Shown here piece after piece: positions 1 through 9,441 of a stretch of DNA of 64,000 bases. The position numbers and the translations under genes were made by a program. Source of the DNA: Anaeroplasma sp902783745 (GTDB lineage: Bacteria; Bacillota_I; Bacilli_A; Acholeplasmatales; Anaeroplasmataceae); contig CAMOKL010000002.1 of NCBI GenBank assembly GCA_946617655.1, positions 133,065 to 197,064 of the forward strand, in the 5' to 3' direction. Numbering within the stretch: position 1 is the first letter of the stretch; each line of letters starts with the position of its first letter. The notes beneath the pieces were generated by a model. That model saw only the letters and a list, made by a program, of their open reading frames with translations. It ran no database searches and was not told where the DNA came from.

Positions 1-1139
1 ATATTTCTTCCCTTATATGGTTGAATTTCTCCATTTTTAATTTCAAAATATTCAGGCTTTACACCTTTCTTTTCTAGATTATTTAAATAAGCATCATCTA
101 AGTCTTCATATAGAGTATAAACAACACCACTATTATACATTCTACCAGTTCTTCCTGATCTATGAATATAGAATTCATAATCTGATGGCAATGTATAATT
201 TATGATATGAGATACACCTTCAATATCAATACCACGTGCAGCTAAATCTGTTGCGACAAGGAATTGATATTTTAAATCCTTACATTCGTTTAAAACTCTT
301 TTTCTTTCTCTTGGAGACATATCTCCTTGGAGCATTGTAACACTATAATTATCTTTACTCATTAGTCCATATAATTCTTTTGCTTCTTCTTTTTTATTGC
401 AAAATACTATGCAAAAGAATGGATTAAATGTATTTAGTAAAGTTTTTAGGCAATCATATCTTTCCTTATGCTTTAAAGGTAACCAAATATGCTTAATATT
501 TAATGTAGTATTATCTTTAATAGAAACTTCTTCAACATTAGTCATATATTTTTTTATATATGGAGTAATATGTTCAGATATTGTTGCAGAGAAAAACATC
601 ATACGTGCATTAATACAAACTGATGTAATGTGATCTAAATCCTCACTAAATCCTTGTTCAAATGCCATATCTACTTCATCAATTACAAAATACTTAGAAG
701 TATATATTTTTAATGCATTTTCTTTTACTGCAAGGTCATTAATTTTACCAGGTGTTCCTATAACTATTTGAGGAGTTGTGGATTTTAATTTTGAAATCTC
801 ACGATCTCTATCTGTACCACCTGCATAATTTCTTATAGAAATTTCATCACCAGAAAAAGATGCAATATGTTGAGCAACCTTATATATCTGTAGTGCAAGT
901 TCTTTTGTTGGAGTAATAATAGTTGCTTGTACTTCTTTTAAGTTTGGATCTAAATCATTAAAAATAGGTATTAAAAACGCATGTGTTTTACCAGAACCTG
1001 TCTTCGATTTAGCTAATATATTTTTATCTGTTTTTAAAGAATCAAATGTTCTTTTTTGAACATCTGTAAAGCTTTTAAATTTTAAATCCTTTAACGCATT
1101 TATGATAAATGGTTTAAGATCATATCCTAAATAATTCAT
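1..1139 (-). CDS. DEAD-box ATP-dependent RNA helicase (partial, 3' end beyond the window)
   Basis: The reverse-strand translation starts MNYLGYDLKPFI and runs off the left edge after about 379 codons, so the C-terminus is missing. Both RecA-like lobes are present. Visible motifs are AKSKTGSGKT (Walker A), PTKELA (Ia), GTPGK (Ib), DEVD in place of DEAD (II), SAT (III) and HRSGRTGR (VI). DEAD-box helicases unwind short RNA duplexes in ribosome assembly or RNA decay. An AGGTGAT ribosome binding site precedes the ATG by about seven bases. The specific paralogue (CshA, CshB or DbpA type) cannot be decided without the C-terminal extension. Confidence 0.93.
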   Translation of the reverse strand, partial: MNYLGYDLKPFIINALKDLKFKSFTDVQKRTFDSLKTDKNILAKSKTGSGKTHAFLIPIFNDLDPNLKEVQATIITPTKELALQIYKVAQHIASFSGDEISIRNYAGGTDRDREISKLKSTTPQIVIGTPGKINDLAVKENALKIYTSKYFVIDEVDMAFEQGFSEDLDHITSVCINARMMFFSATISEHITPYIKKYMTNVEEVSIKDNTTLNIKHIWLPLKHKERYDCLKTLLNTFNPFFCIVFCNKKEEAKELYGLMSKDNYSVTMLQGDMSPRERKRVLNECKDLKYQFLVATDLAARGIDIEGVSHIINYTLPSDYEFYIHRSGRTGRMYNSGVVYTLYEDLDDAYLNNLEKKGVKPEYFEIKNGEIQPYKGRN

Positions 1140-1193
1140 AATTTTATCACCTACGCTATAATAACATTTTATAATAAAATTCTCAAGAAATTT

Positions 1194-2396
1194 TTATTTA
1201 TCTTTCTTATCTCCCATAAATGATATTACCTCACTACCAATATTTTTATTAATATCATTTAAAATCTTTGTTATTGCATTCTTCTTATCATCAAACTTAT
1301 CTAAATTAAATAAATTATATTCAAAGCTATCCTTAGTATGTACTAAATTAGAAACACCAACACCTATAAGCCTATATCTTTTAGTCTCATCATAATACAT
1401 ATCAAGTAATTCTTCTATAGTATCATAAATAACATACAAGTCATTTTGATATTCATTAAAGCTTTTTTGTCTTGTAATAGTTTTAAAATCCTGATCTCTT
1501 AAGGTTAATGTTACTGTTTTAAAAACATAATCCCCTTTAATTAGTCTTTGATAAACACTTCTTGCCATTTGTCTTAATTCATCAATAATATTTGATAAAG
1601 ACTCTAAAAACACATCATATGTTGATGATGTTGATATAGATTGGGTATCACTATATCTATCCTTATCAACAACATTAGATGAATTCCCTTGTACATGAGA
1701 TACTACATAATTATATGAATTTATACCGATTAAAGATATTATTAAATCTTTATTTTCTAAATCCATAAAATCGCCAATTGTTTCAATACCATTTTCTATT
1801 AATAAAGGATAAGTCTTTTTCCCTATACCAAATATATCTTTAACAGACAGAGGATAAAGCTTTTCTTTAACATCTCTTTTTCTTAATACAACAAGACCTA
1901 ATGGTTTTTGCATATCAGATGCCATTTTAGCTAAGAAAAGTGTTGGTGCAATACCAATAGAACACTTAAGCCCAACCTCAGTTAAAATTGCTGCTTGAAT
2001 CTCTTTTGCTAAAACAATAGGATGTTTTTGTTCTATCCAATGTGTCATATCACAATAGCATTCATCAATTGATGCAACCTCAACCTTATCTGTATATCTA
2101 TATATTATCTTCATAAACATTTCATGATATTTTTTATATTCACTATAATGTCCATTAACAACTATTAATGAAGGAAACTTATGATATGCTTCTATTATAG
2201 GCATTGCAGAATGTATACCATATTTTCTTGCTTCATATGAGGCAGTAGATAATACTCCCTTTAGAGTACCTTCTCTTCCTACCGCAAATGCTTTTCCTCT
2301 TAAAGATGGATTTCTTATTTCTTCAACAGAGCAAAAAAATGCATTCATATCTATATGAAATATTAACTTTGAATTATTACTTTTTAACATTTCCAT
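1194..2396 (-). CDS. dinB: Y-family DNA polymerase IV
   Basis: Error-prone translesion DNA polymerase of 400 residues. The palm motif DMNAFFCSVE lies near the N-terminus, followed by YEARKYGIHSAMP and the catalytic SIDECYCD near residue 110. The helix-hairpin-helix region (LSVKDIFGIGKKT) and the little-finger domain follow. Length and motif order match DinB. It is transcribed in the same direction as the DEAD-box gene, 54 bases upstream of it, with no clear terminator in between. No LexA box was recognised upstream, so control by the SOS response cannot be claimed. Confidence 0.95.
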   Translation of the reverse strand: MEMLKSNNSKLIFHIDMNAFFCSVEEIRNPSLRGKAFAVGREGTLKGVLSTASYEARKYGIHSAMPIIEAYHKFPSLIVVNGHYSEYKKYHEMFMKIIYRYTDKVEVASIDECYCDMTHWIEQKHPIVLAKEIQAAILTEVGLKCSIGIAPTLFLAKMASDMQKPLGLVVLRKRDVKEKLYPLSVKDIFGIGKKTYPLLIENGIETIGDFMDLENKDLIISLIGINSYNYVVSHVQGNSSNVVDKDRYSDTQSISTSSTYDVFLESLSNIIDELRQMARSVYQRLIKGDYVFKTVTLTLRDQDFKTITRQKSFNEYQNDLYVIYDTIEELLDMYYDETKRYRLIGVGVSNLVHTKDSFEYNLFNLDKFDDKKNAITKILNDINKNIGSEVISFMGDKKDK

Positions 2397-2475
2397 CTTC
2401 CTTTTTTAAGCATTTTAGTATATAATAACAATGATTTTTTTAATTATAACATTTTTTTGATTATAGGTGAATTAT

Positions 2476-2679
2476 ATGAGCAAGAAAAATAAAAAGAAAT
2501 TATCTCCATATCAGCAAAAGAAATTAGCTGAACTTGAAGAACAAGAAAATAACAAGAAAAAATATAAAAACCCAACTAATTCAGTTGCAGGAAAAATAAT
2601 TATTTTTATATTATCAATTTTAATGCTTGGTTCTGGTTTATTTGCATTAATATATGCAATTGTAAATTACGCAAAATAA
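2476..2679 (+). CDS. Small single-pass membrane protein, lysine-rich N-terminus
   Basis: A 67-residue protein whose first 45 residues are highly charged (many Lys, Glu and Gln), followed by one hydrophobic segment (about residues 43-64) and a short tail. I choose the ATG at 2476 because AGGTGA sits five bases before it; the GTG at 2467 is part of that binding site. It is followed at once by a strong terminator, so it is probably monocistronic. Function unknown. The charged N-terminus plus C-terminal anchor is typical of small membrane proteins conserved in Bacillota, but I do not recognise a family. Confidence 0.7.
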   Translation: MSKKNKKKLSPYQQKKLAELEEQENNKKKYKNPTNSVAGKIIIFILSILMLGSGLFALIYAIVNYAK

Positions 2680-2689
2680 TAATAAATTA

Positions 2690-2714
2690 AATAAGGCTTT
2701 CGCCTTATTTTTTT
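2690..2714 (+). terminator. Rho-independent terminator
   Basis: A perfect eight-base stem AATAAGGC/GCCTTATT with a TTTC loop is followed by a run of T. It ends the small membrane-protein transcript just before the HAD gene. Confidence 0.85.
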
Positions 2715-2724
2715 ATGGTGAGAT

Positions 2725-3549
2725 ATGATTAAGCTTGTAACAATAGATCTTGATGGTACCCTTCTAAAGGATAACAAGGAAATCCCACAATTAAATATAG
2801 ACGCAATAAAAGAAGCTAGATTAAAAGGTACTAAAATTGTTATCGCAACAGGTAGACCATATAGTGGTGCATTAAAGGTTTTAGAGCCATTAGGACTTAC
2901 CACTAAAGATGATTATGTAATACTTTATAATGGCGCTAAAGTAATAAATGTAGGTACAGGGGATGTAATATATTCTTCTACTATCAAAGGTTCAGACTGT
3001 AAAGACTTATATCGTGAATCTATTTTCTTAGGTACTAATATTCATGCATTCTATAAAAATGAATCATTAATTACACCTAAATTCAATTGCTATACAGATA
3101 TCGAATGTACAATAAATAGAGTAAAACTAAATATAAAAGATTTTAATACTATAAATAATGAAGATGAATTCTTAAAGTGTATGCTAGTATCTGAAGGTCA
3201 AAATATAGATAGAGTAATAAAAAATATTCCTAAAAGATTAAGTGATAAATATTCTATAGTAAGATCATCTATAATATATTTAGAATTCTTAAAAAAAGGT
3301 ACTGATAAAGGTGAAGCCTTAATCGCATTAAGAGACTATTTAGGCTATAAAAATGATGAAACTATGGCAATAGGTGATGCCGGTAATGATTTAGGTATGA
3401 TAAAGAATGCCTATATTGGTGTTGCCGTTAAAAACGCATTTGATGAAATAAAGAAAAATGCAAATGTAGTTTCACCAAAAACTAATAATGAAGCTGCAGT
3501 TGCGTGGGCAATAAATAAATATGTATTAGGAAAAATGGAAGAGATTTAG
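2725..3549 (+). CDS. Cof-type HAD-superfamily phosphatase (HAD-IIB)
   Basis: A 274-residue hydrolase. Motif I is DLDGTLL at residues 8-14 with the nucleophile Asp, motif II is the ATGRP segment, and motif III/IV is GDAGNDLGMI near residue 216. The type IIB cap lies between motifs II and III. Members dephosphorylate sugar phosphates, FMN or pyridoxal phosphate; the substrate cannot be predicted here. A GGTGAG ribosome binding site precedes the ATG. It follows a terminator and is therefore likely to have its own promoter overlapping that region. Confidence 0.93.
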   Translation: MIKLVTIDLDGTLLKDNKEIPQLNIDAIKEARLKGTKIVIATGRPYSGALKVLEPLGLTTKDDYVILYNGAKVINVGTGDVIYSSTIKGSDCKDLYRESIFLGTNIHAFYKNESLITPKFNCYTDIECTINRVKLNIKDFNTINNEDEFLKCMLVSEGQNIDRVIKNIPKRLSDKYSIVRSSIIYLEFLKKGTDKGEALIALRDYLGYKNDETMAIGDAGNDLGMIKNAYIGVAVKNAFDEIKKNANVVSPKTNNEAAVAWAINKYVLGKMEEI

Positions 3550-3564
3550 TTCTCTTCCATTTTT
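3531..3564. terminator. Bidirectional terminator between convergent genes
   Basis: A 14-base perfect inverted repeat (AAAAATGGAAGAGA and its complement) flanks a six-base loop. It has A-runs on one side and T-runs on the other, so it can stop the HAD transcript on the plus strand and the recN-operon transcript on the minus strand. It lies inside the 3' ends of both genes. Confidence 0.85.
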
Positions 3565-4049
3565 AAATATTCAAAAACCTTCTTTTTATCTTCTTCTGAT
3601 TTAAATTGATCTAATCTTAAAAGATAGAATTGGTTATTTGGAATATATATTCTTAATAAATTATCTTTTGTTATTTCTTTTTTTATAAATTGATTATAAC
3701 TATGTATATTCTTAGTTACTGTATTAGACATCTTACATGCTATAGTTAATTTTTCATCATCAAATGTATATAGATATTTAACACCATTTCTAAATACTCT
3801 ATTACCTTTTTTTATTCTTAACGGTAATGCGATTAACATAAATGCACCTACAATAAAAAATACTATACCTGCACCTAAGAAATAACCTGCGTTAATTTCT
3901 TGTGTTGTAAAAAGTATAATACCTCCAACAAGTGCTGCAATAAAACCTAATGATGTAACAATAATATAAAAAGGTAATCTTTTATAATAATATGTCATTG
4001 CGTTTTTAAAGCATTCTTCTTCAGTAAATGATGATTCGTTAGTTATCAT
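3546..4049 (-). CDS. YcxB-like two-helix membrane protein
   Basis: A 167-residue protein with two transmembrane helices (about residues 28-50 and 58-80) and a basic loop. The soluble C-terminal part (FRNGVKYLYTFDDEKL through YLLRLDQF) resembles the YcxB-type domain that follows such helices. Its start overlaps the end of recN by 11 bases, so it is probably translationally coupled as the last gene of the nusB-to-recN operon. Function is unknown, and the family assignment rests on general resemblance only. Confidence 0.6.
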   Translation of the reverse strand: MITNESSFTEEECFKNAMTYYYKRLPFYIIVTSLGFIAALVGGIILFTTQEINAGYFLGAGIVFFIVGAFMLIALPLRIKKGNRVFRNGVKYLYTFDDEKLTIACKMSNTVTKNIHSYNQFIKKEITKDNLLRIYIPNNQFYLLRLDQFKSEEDKKKVFEYLKMEEN

Positions 4050-5730
4050 TTCTTAAATCTCCTATCATTTCTTTTGCAGCATCTAGAGCATAAAGTGATA
4101 CTTTATTACCTGAAAGCATTACAGCAACCTCTTTAATTCTTTCATCCATATTTAATAGGTTTATTCTTGTATATGTTCTATTATCAATCTCTTCTTTATA
4201 GATATGATAATGATTATCACCTATAGATGCAACACTAGGTAGATGTGTGATACATAATACTTGCATATATTTAGATATATTATGCATTTTCTTTGCAATC
4301 TTTATTGCAATCTCACCATCAACTCCAGTATCTATTTCATCAAACACTATAAGTTGTAGTTTAGAATCCTTTGAGAAATAACTTCTAAACGCAAGCATTA
4401 CTCTTGACATTTCTCCGCCTGATGCAACCTTATATAATGGTTTTAATGGTTCACCCTTATTAAATGATATTAATAAGTCTATATCATCTATACCATTACT
4501 TTTAAATATAGATTTATTAAATGGGTCAGATAAATCGATATCCATAAATTTTATTTCAAATCTAGTATTTATTAATCCTAAGTCATATACTTCTTTAATA
4601 ATACCATCTTCTATATTTTTACATATCTTTTTTCTATAATTACTTAATTCTATTGATGTATTTTTTAATTCTTCAAATGATTTAATCAAATCATTTTTCT
4701 TTTCATTTAATACATCATCATAATTAGTTGCCATTTCAAGCTTTAATTTTGCATCAGATAAATATGATATAAGTTCATTAACATTCATCTTATATTTATC
4801 TTTTGCTTTATTAATTTCATTTAATCTTTCGATTAAATTATTAAATTCTTCTTCATCATAATCTAAATTATCAAAATCTGATGAAATATTAGATGTTATA
4901 TCATCTAAATTATAATAAATATCATCTAATCTTTCTTTTATATCTTCATATTTTTTATCATATGAAGATATATTATCTATTGCTTCTTTAATATTATAGA
5001 TTTGATCAATTATATTTACCTCGCCTGAAATGTAATTCATTGCGTCACATAAATTCTTTTTGATTTTATCAAAGTGAGATAATCTATTTATTTCGTCTTC
5101 TAATTTAATATCAATATCTTCTTCTAAAGATAATGATTCTAATTCTTTAACATTGTATTCTAAGAATTCTTTTTCTTTAGATAAGTCATTCTTATTTTTT
5201 AATACTTTGTTATATACTTCATATTTATTATTATATTCATATAATTTTAGAGTATATTTATTTTTTAATTTATCAAATTTATCATCATTTTCAGGATCAA
5301 CTAATTCTATATAATTATCCTTATTAAAAAGCTTAAATGTATCGTTTTGAGAATTAATTATTGCAAGATTAACTGAAAAATCTTTTAACATTTGTAATGT
5401 TATATTAGTGTTGTTAATCTTAATTTTATTCTTACTTGATGTTGTTATTTCTCTTTCTATAACAATATCATCTAATATATTAATACCCATATTAGATAAT
5501 ATATTATTTAGATAATCTGTTGTATCAAATACACCTTTGATATATGCCCTATCAAAGCCATATCTAATCATATCTAAATCAGCTCTTCCACCAAGTAGTA
5601 ATGTTATTGAATCAATTATTAAAGACTTACCAGCACCAGTTTCACCAGTAAGTACACTCATGTTATTTAAAAAATCTACATGTAAATCTTCAATTATTGC
5701 AAAATTTGATACCTCAAGTGATTTAAGCAT
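4039..5730 (-). CDS. recN: DNA repair ATPase RecN (SMC-like)
   Basis: A 563-residue SMC-like ATPase acting early in double-strand break repair. The N-terminus MLKSLEVSNFAIIEDL leads to Walker A GETGAGKS. A long coiled-coil middle follows, and the C-terminal head carries the signature SGGEMSRVMLAFR and Walker B LIVFDEIDTGVDGE. I start at ATG 5730, which has AAGGAG seven bases upstream, rather than an in-frame TTG 18 bases earlier. Four bases separate it from tlyA upstream. The neighbours xseA/xseB, tlyA and nusB match the order seen in many Bacillota. Confidence 0.96.
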   Translation of the reverse strand: MLKSLEVSNFAIIEDLHVDFLNNMSVLTGETGAGKSLIIDSITLLLGGRADLDMIRYGFDRAYIKGVFDTTDYLNNILSNMGINILDDIVIEREITTSSKNKIKINNTNITLQMLKDFSVNLAIINSQNDTFKLFNKDNYIELVDPENDDKFDKLKNKYTLKLYEYNNKYEVYNKVLKNKNDLSKEKEFLEYNVKELESLSLEEDIDIKLEDEINRLSHFDKIKKNLCDAMNYISGEVNIIDQIYNIKEAIDNISSYDKKYEDIKERLDDIYYNLDDITSNISSDFDNLDYDEEEFNNLIERLNEINKAKDKYKMNVNELISYLSDAKLKLEMATNYDDVLNEKKNDLIKSFEELKNTSIELSNYRKKICKNIEDGIIKEVYDLGLINTRFEIKFMDIDLSDPFNKSIFKSNGIDDIDLLISFNKGEPLKPLYKVASGGEMSRVMLAFRSYFSKDSKLQLIVFDEIDTGVDGEIAIKIAKKMHNISKYMQVLCITHLPSVASIGDNHYHIYKEEIDNRTYTRINLLNMDERIKEVAVMLSGNKVSLYALDAAKEMIGDLRNDN

Positions 5731-5734
5731 TATA

Positions 5735-6484
5735 TTACTCCTTAACAATACTTAAGAAATTTAATTCTTTATAATTTCCTTTTTTAATCAAAGCTAAGAA
5801 TTCTTGATTTCCATCTCCACCCTTAATCTTTGATTTTACTAATTTATAAATTGATAATCCTTTTAAATTTAGGGCATCTGATACATTAGAAATTGCATCA
5901 AGCCATAAATGATAATCCTTTACAATTCCATTTTTGAATCTTTTACCATCAAGCTCAAACTGTGGTTTAATTAAGGCAATAAATATAGTGTCATCTGATA
6001 TAAAATTACAAATACCTTCAAGTAAATATTCTATAGATACAAATGATACATCCATAACTATAAAATCAAAATGTGTATCACATTTAAAATCTAAGATATT
6101 TGTATTTTCATAAGATATTACTTTAGAATTAGTTTTTAATGTAGGATGAAGCTGGCTACTTCCTACATCAATAGAATAAACTAATTTAGCGTTGTGCTTT
6201 AATGCACAATCAGTAAATCCACCTGTTGATGCACCTATATCAAGGACTACCTTATCATTAAAATCTAACTTAAATTCTTCTATCGCACCTAAAAGCTTTA
6301 ATCCTCCTCTTGATACATAAGGACAAGAGTTAGAAACTACTTCAATTTCATCTTTTTTGCTAACATCACATGAAGATTTAGGTTTTAATCCATTAACTAA
6401 AATATCGCCATTTTTGATGGCATTTTGAGCTTTTGATCTAGAATCATAGAATCCATTTTGAACTAAATATTGATCTAATCTCAT
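5735..6484 (-). CDS. tlyA: TlyA-family rRNA 2'-O-methyltransferase
   Basis: A 249-residue protein with an N-terminal S4 RNA-binding domain (MRLDQYLVQNGFYDSR, residues 1-60) and a FtsJ/RrmJ-type Rossmann methyltransferase domain whose SAM site is LDIGASTGGFTDCAL. TlyA methylates 2'-hydroxyls of specific cytidines in 16S/23S rRNA and was historically labelled a haemolysin. The start codon follows the xseB stop by two bases, so translation is likely coupled. It is a standard member of the xse-tlyA-recN operon. Confidence 0.93.
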   Translation of the reverse strand: MRLDQYLVQNGFYDSRSKAQNAIKNGDILVNGLKPKSSCDVSKKDEIEVVSNSCPYVSRGGLKLLGAIEEFKLDFNDKVVLDIGASTGGFTDCALKHNAKLVYSIDVGSSQLHPTLKTNSKVISYENTNILDFKCDTHFDFIVMDVSFVSIEYLLEGICNFISDDTIFIALIKPQFELDGKRFKNGIVKDYHLWLDAISNVSDALNLKGLSIYKLVKSKIKGGDGNQEFLALIKKGNYKELNFLSIVKE

Positions 6485-6486
6485 AA

Positions 6487-6705
6487 TTATTCACTATCGA
6501 ATGGAACTAATCCTTCCTTAGTCATTTCCTTTACTACAAGTTCTTCATTTTTATTTAGGATTTCATAACACTTTTTAGATAATTCAATTCCTTTTGTATA
6601 TGCAGTAACTGCATCCTCAAGTTTTATATCCTTATCATCAAGCTTTAATAAGATTTCATCTAAATCTTTCATTAATTCTTCAAATGATTTTTCATTATCC
6701 TTCAT
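6487..6705 (-). CDS. xseB: Exodeoxyribonuclease VII small subunit
   Basis: A 72-residue helical protein with the family pattern FEELMKDLDEILLKLDD followed by LEDAVTAYTKGIELSKKCYEIL. It binds XseA to form exonuclease VII, which degrades single-stranded DNA from both ends. It overlaps the 3' end of xseA by 11 bases, and its ribosome binding site GGAGG lies inside xseA, so the two subunits are translationally linked. Confidence 0.95.
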   Translation of the reverse strand: MKDNEKSFEELMKDLDEILLKLDDKDIKLEDAVTAYTKGIELSKKCYEILNKNEELVVKEMTKEGLVPFDSE

Positions 6706-8038
6706 TTTTCATAACCTCCGTTACAGTAGATAAAACATAACCATCATTTAATCTAGTTTTTATATTATCTCCAATATTAATGTCACTAGTCTTTTTTATT
6801 ACCTTATTTCCTACCATAGAAATAGAATAGCCCTTATCCATTATTTTTAATGGAGATGCAAGCTCAAGCTTTGATTTTGCTAAAACAAATTGATTTCTTT
6901 TTAAATCTAAGATTGTTTTAATATTTTTATTTAAGCTTAAGACCTTGTTATTTAATAATTCTTTATTATGGTTAATAAGCTTATTTGGATTTTTTGATTG
7001 TATTTCATTATATTTACCATCAAGTATAAGCTTATTTTCATTTATAATTGATAAAATCTTTTGATTTAGATTTTTTATTTTATTATCAAGCATATCCTTT
7101 TCATGCTTAATAATATTTATAGGCTTATGTAATTCTAAGATTTTATCATAATTTAGCATCTTAGTTTTAGCCTCATCAATAATATATTTAATTCTTTTAT
7201 CTAATTTGTTTTTTGAATCTATTAAATAGTTATTTAAATCTAAAATATTAGGTGTTGCAATCTCTGCACCAGCAGTAGGTGTAACAGCACGAATATCTGC
7301 GACAAAATCGGCAATTGTATAATCTATTTCATGTCCTACTGCTGAAATAATTGGGATATTTGAATTATATATTGCATATGCAACAATACGTTCATTAAAA
7401 GCCCAAAGGTCTTCTATTGAACCTCCGCCTCTACCAACAATTAATACATCACATAAATTATCCTTATTTGCAGCCTCAATTTGTCTTACAATATCTCCTT
7501 TTGCATCCTCACCTTGTACAATTGCAGGATATAAGATTACATTAGCTAAAGGATATCTTCTTGTAATTGTTTTAATGATATCTCTTACTGCGGCACCAGT
7601 TTTAGATGTAATTACACCAATTGTTTTTGGGAATTTAGGAATAGGCTTTTTATGTTCTTGCCTAAATAAGCCCTCTTCTTCTAATTCCTTTTTTAGCTTT
7701 TCATATGCTAAATGCAAATCTCCAAGTCCATTATTATGCATTTCAAATACATTAATTTGATATGAACCTGATGGCTCATATAAAGTAATTCTTCCCTTTA
7801 CATAAACCTTCATACCATCTTCTGGTGTAAAATTACATTTTGACGCACTTGATGCGAACATAGTTGCATCAATTACTGCATAATCATCCTTTAATCTAAA
7901 ATAAAAATGTCCACGAGCATTATGCTTGAAGTTTGAAATTTCACCTTCCAGTAAAACAAGCTCAAGATTATGGTCGTGGTCAAATTTATACTTGATATAT
8001 TTAGTTAGGGCAGTTACAGTTAAGTATCTTTCCTCCAT
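6695..8038 (-). CDS. xseA: Exodeoxyribonuclease VII large subunit
   Basis: The 447-residue catalytic subunit. An N-terminal OB-fold (ISNFKHNARGHFYFRLKD) is followed by the nuclease core with IGVITSKTGAAVRDI and the conserved segment DVLIVGRGGGSIEDLWAFN. Then comes SAVGHEIDYTIADFVADIRA, a long coiled coil and a short C-terminal domain ending YVLSTVTEV. Length and motifs are normal. It lies downstream of nusB with a 14-base gap and overlaps xseB. Confidence 0.96.
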   Translation of the reverse strand: MEERYLTVTALTKYIKYKFDHDHNLELVLLEGEISNFKHNARGHFYFRLKDDYAVIDATMFASSASKCNFTPEDGMKVYVKGRITLYEPSGSYQINVFEMHNNGLGDLHLAYEKLKKELEEEGLFRQEHKKPIPKFPKTIGVITSKTGAAVRDIIKTITRRYPLANVILYPAIVQGEDAKGDIVRQIEAANKDNLCDVLIVGRGGGSIEDLWAFNERIVAYAIYNSNIPIISAVGHEIDYTIADFVADIRAVTPTAGAEIATPNILDLNNYLIDSKNKLDKRIKYIIDEAKTKMLNYDKILELHKPINIIKHEKDMLDNKIKNLNQKILSIINENKLILDGKYNEIQSKNPNKLINHNKELLNNKVLSLNKNIKTILDLKRNQFVLAKSKLELASPLKIMDKGYSISMVGNKVIKKTSDINIGDNIKTRLNDGYVLSTVTEVMKNEG

Positions 8039-8052
8039 AAATATAAAACCTC

Positions 8053-8475
8053 TTATCTTACTACATTCTTTAACATTGTATCTAAGACTCTATTATTAAA
8101 TTTAGTAGCCTTTAGGTCACCTTGATCACTAAATTCCTTAGTAATTTCTAATGCTTCATTAATAACAATATTTGATGGAGTATCTGTATATAATAATTCC
8201 GCTCCAGCAAGTCTTAGGATAGATAGGTCAACAACATTTAATCTACTAATTGTATAATTAGTTAATGATTGTTGAATTAAAATATCTATATCTTCTTTAT
8301 GTTCTGCAACAAGAGTAACAAAATATTTTGCATCAGAATCCTTTAATCTTGAAGCTTCTTCTATAAAATTTTTGTTTGAAACTTCAAAAGAATAAATCAT
8401 CTGCATTGCGATTACCCTTGATTCTCTTCTTGACTTTTTAAATTCTTCCTTTACTTCTTTTTCTATAGTTGCCAT
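8053..8475 (-). CDS. nusB: Transcription antitermination factor NusB
   Basis: A 140-residue all-helical protein. The stretch RRESRVIAMQMIYSFEV is the classic NusB N-terminus, and the C-terminal half has DLSILRLAGAELLYTD followed by NIVINEALEITKEFSD. NusB binds boxA RNA with NusE during rRNA antitermination. An open frame extends 36 codons further upstream, but the residues there are unlike NusB. I therefore start at ATG 8475, although its GGAG is rather far away (about 13 bases). It is the first gene of the minus-strand operon reaching recN. Confidence 0.93.
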   Translation of the reverse strand: MATIEKEVKEEFKKSRRESRVIAMQMIYSFEVSNKNFIEEASRLKDSDAKYFVTLVAEHKEDIDILIQQSLTNYTISRLNVVDLSILRLAGAELLYTDTPSNIVINEALEITKEFSDQGDLKATKFNNRVLDTMLKNVVR

Positions 8476-8640
8476 AATTAATCTTAATCTCCAAAAAAAT
8501 TTATATTTATATTGTATCATGAAATAGTACTTATTTAAAGTAATTTCGTTTGGGACTTTTTTACTAAAAAAAGTAAAAAACATAAAGAATTTTACAATTT
8601 TTTCTCAACTTTTACAACATAATTTATGATATTAAATTAT

Positions 8641-8669
8641 TTGAATACTTAAATCTTGTAATGTATAAT
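8641..8669 (+). promoter_or_regulatory. Sigma-A type promoter of uppS-ispH
   Basis: TTGAAT and TATAAT are separated by exactly 17 bases. A GGAGA ribosome binding site and the uppS ATG follow about 30 bases later. The sequence between this promoter and nusB is AT-rich and shows no other gene. Confidence 0.75.
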
Positions 8670-8700
8670 ATTAATAGATTTTTAAATTAGGAGAACAAAT

Positions 8701-9441
8701 ATGGAAAATATCGTATTAGATAAAAATAAAATCCCAAATCATGTTGCAATTATATTAGATGGAAATGGTAGATGGGCTAAGCAAAGACACCTACCTAGAG
8801 TATTAGGTCATAGAAAAGGTGCATTTAATATTTATGATGTTGCAAAGGCCGCTTCGGAATTAGGTATTAAATATTTAACAGTATTCTGCTTCTCAACAGA
8901 AAACTGGACAAGACCTGATGATGAGGTTTCATACATCATGAATAAACCAATGCGTTTCTTTAAAAGATTTAGAAAAGATATAGTTGGTTCTTCTGCAAGA
9001 ATTAAAGTAATCGGAAGACGTGATAGACTATCTAAAGAATTCTTAGAAATGGTTAATGACATGGAAGAATCTACAAAAGACCATACTGGTCTTACATTAA
9101 CATTATGTGTAGATTATGGTTCAAGAGATGAAATTACAACCGCAGTAAAAGAAATCGCTAAAAAAGTTAAAAATAACGAAATAGATATAAATGACATTAA
9201 TGAAGATTTAATTACAAATAATCTATTCACAAAAGATTATCCTGAACTTGATTTATTAATTAGAACATCAGGTGAGGAACGTATTTCTAATTACTTACTT
9301 TGGCAGCTTGCGTATGCTGAATTATATTTCACAAAAACATATTGGCCAGATTTTAATAAAGATGAATTAGTAAAAGCAATTTATTCATACCAAAATAGAA
9401 ATAGAAGGTTTGGTGGATTAAAGGATGATTCAAGTAAATAA
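8701..9441 (+). CDS. uppS: Undecaprenyl diphosphate synthase
   Basis: A cis-prenyltransferase of 246 residues that builds the C55 lipid carrier for peptidoglycan and polysaccharides from IPP and FPP. The signature HVAIILDGNGRWAK carries the catalytic Asp, FCFSTENW is the substrate-binding loop, and RTSGEERISNYLLWQLAYAE is the C-terminal signature. It overlaps ispH by 17 bases, pairing the user and the maker of isoprenoid units. The exopolysaccharide genes further along depend on its product. Confidence 0.97.
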   Translation: MENIVLDKNKIPNHVAIILDGNGRWAKQRHLPRVLGHRKGAFNIYDVAKAASELGIKYLTVFCFSTENWTRPDDEVSYIMNKPMRFFKRFRKDIVGSSARIKVIGRRDRLSKEFLEMVNDMEESTKDHTGLTLTLCVDYGSRDEITTAVKEIAKKVKNNEIDINDINEDLITNNLFTKDYPELDLLIRTSGEERISNYLLWQLAYAELYFTKTYWPDFNKDELVKAIYSYQNRNRRFGGLKDDSSK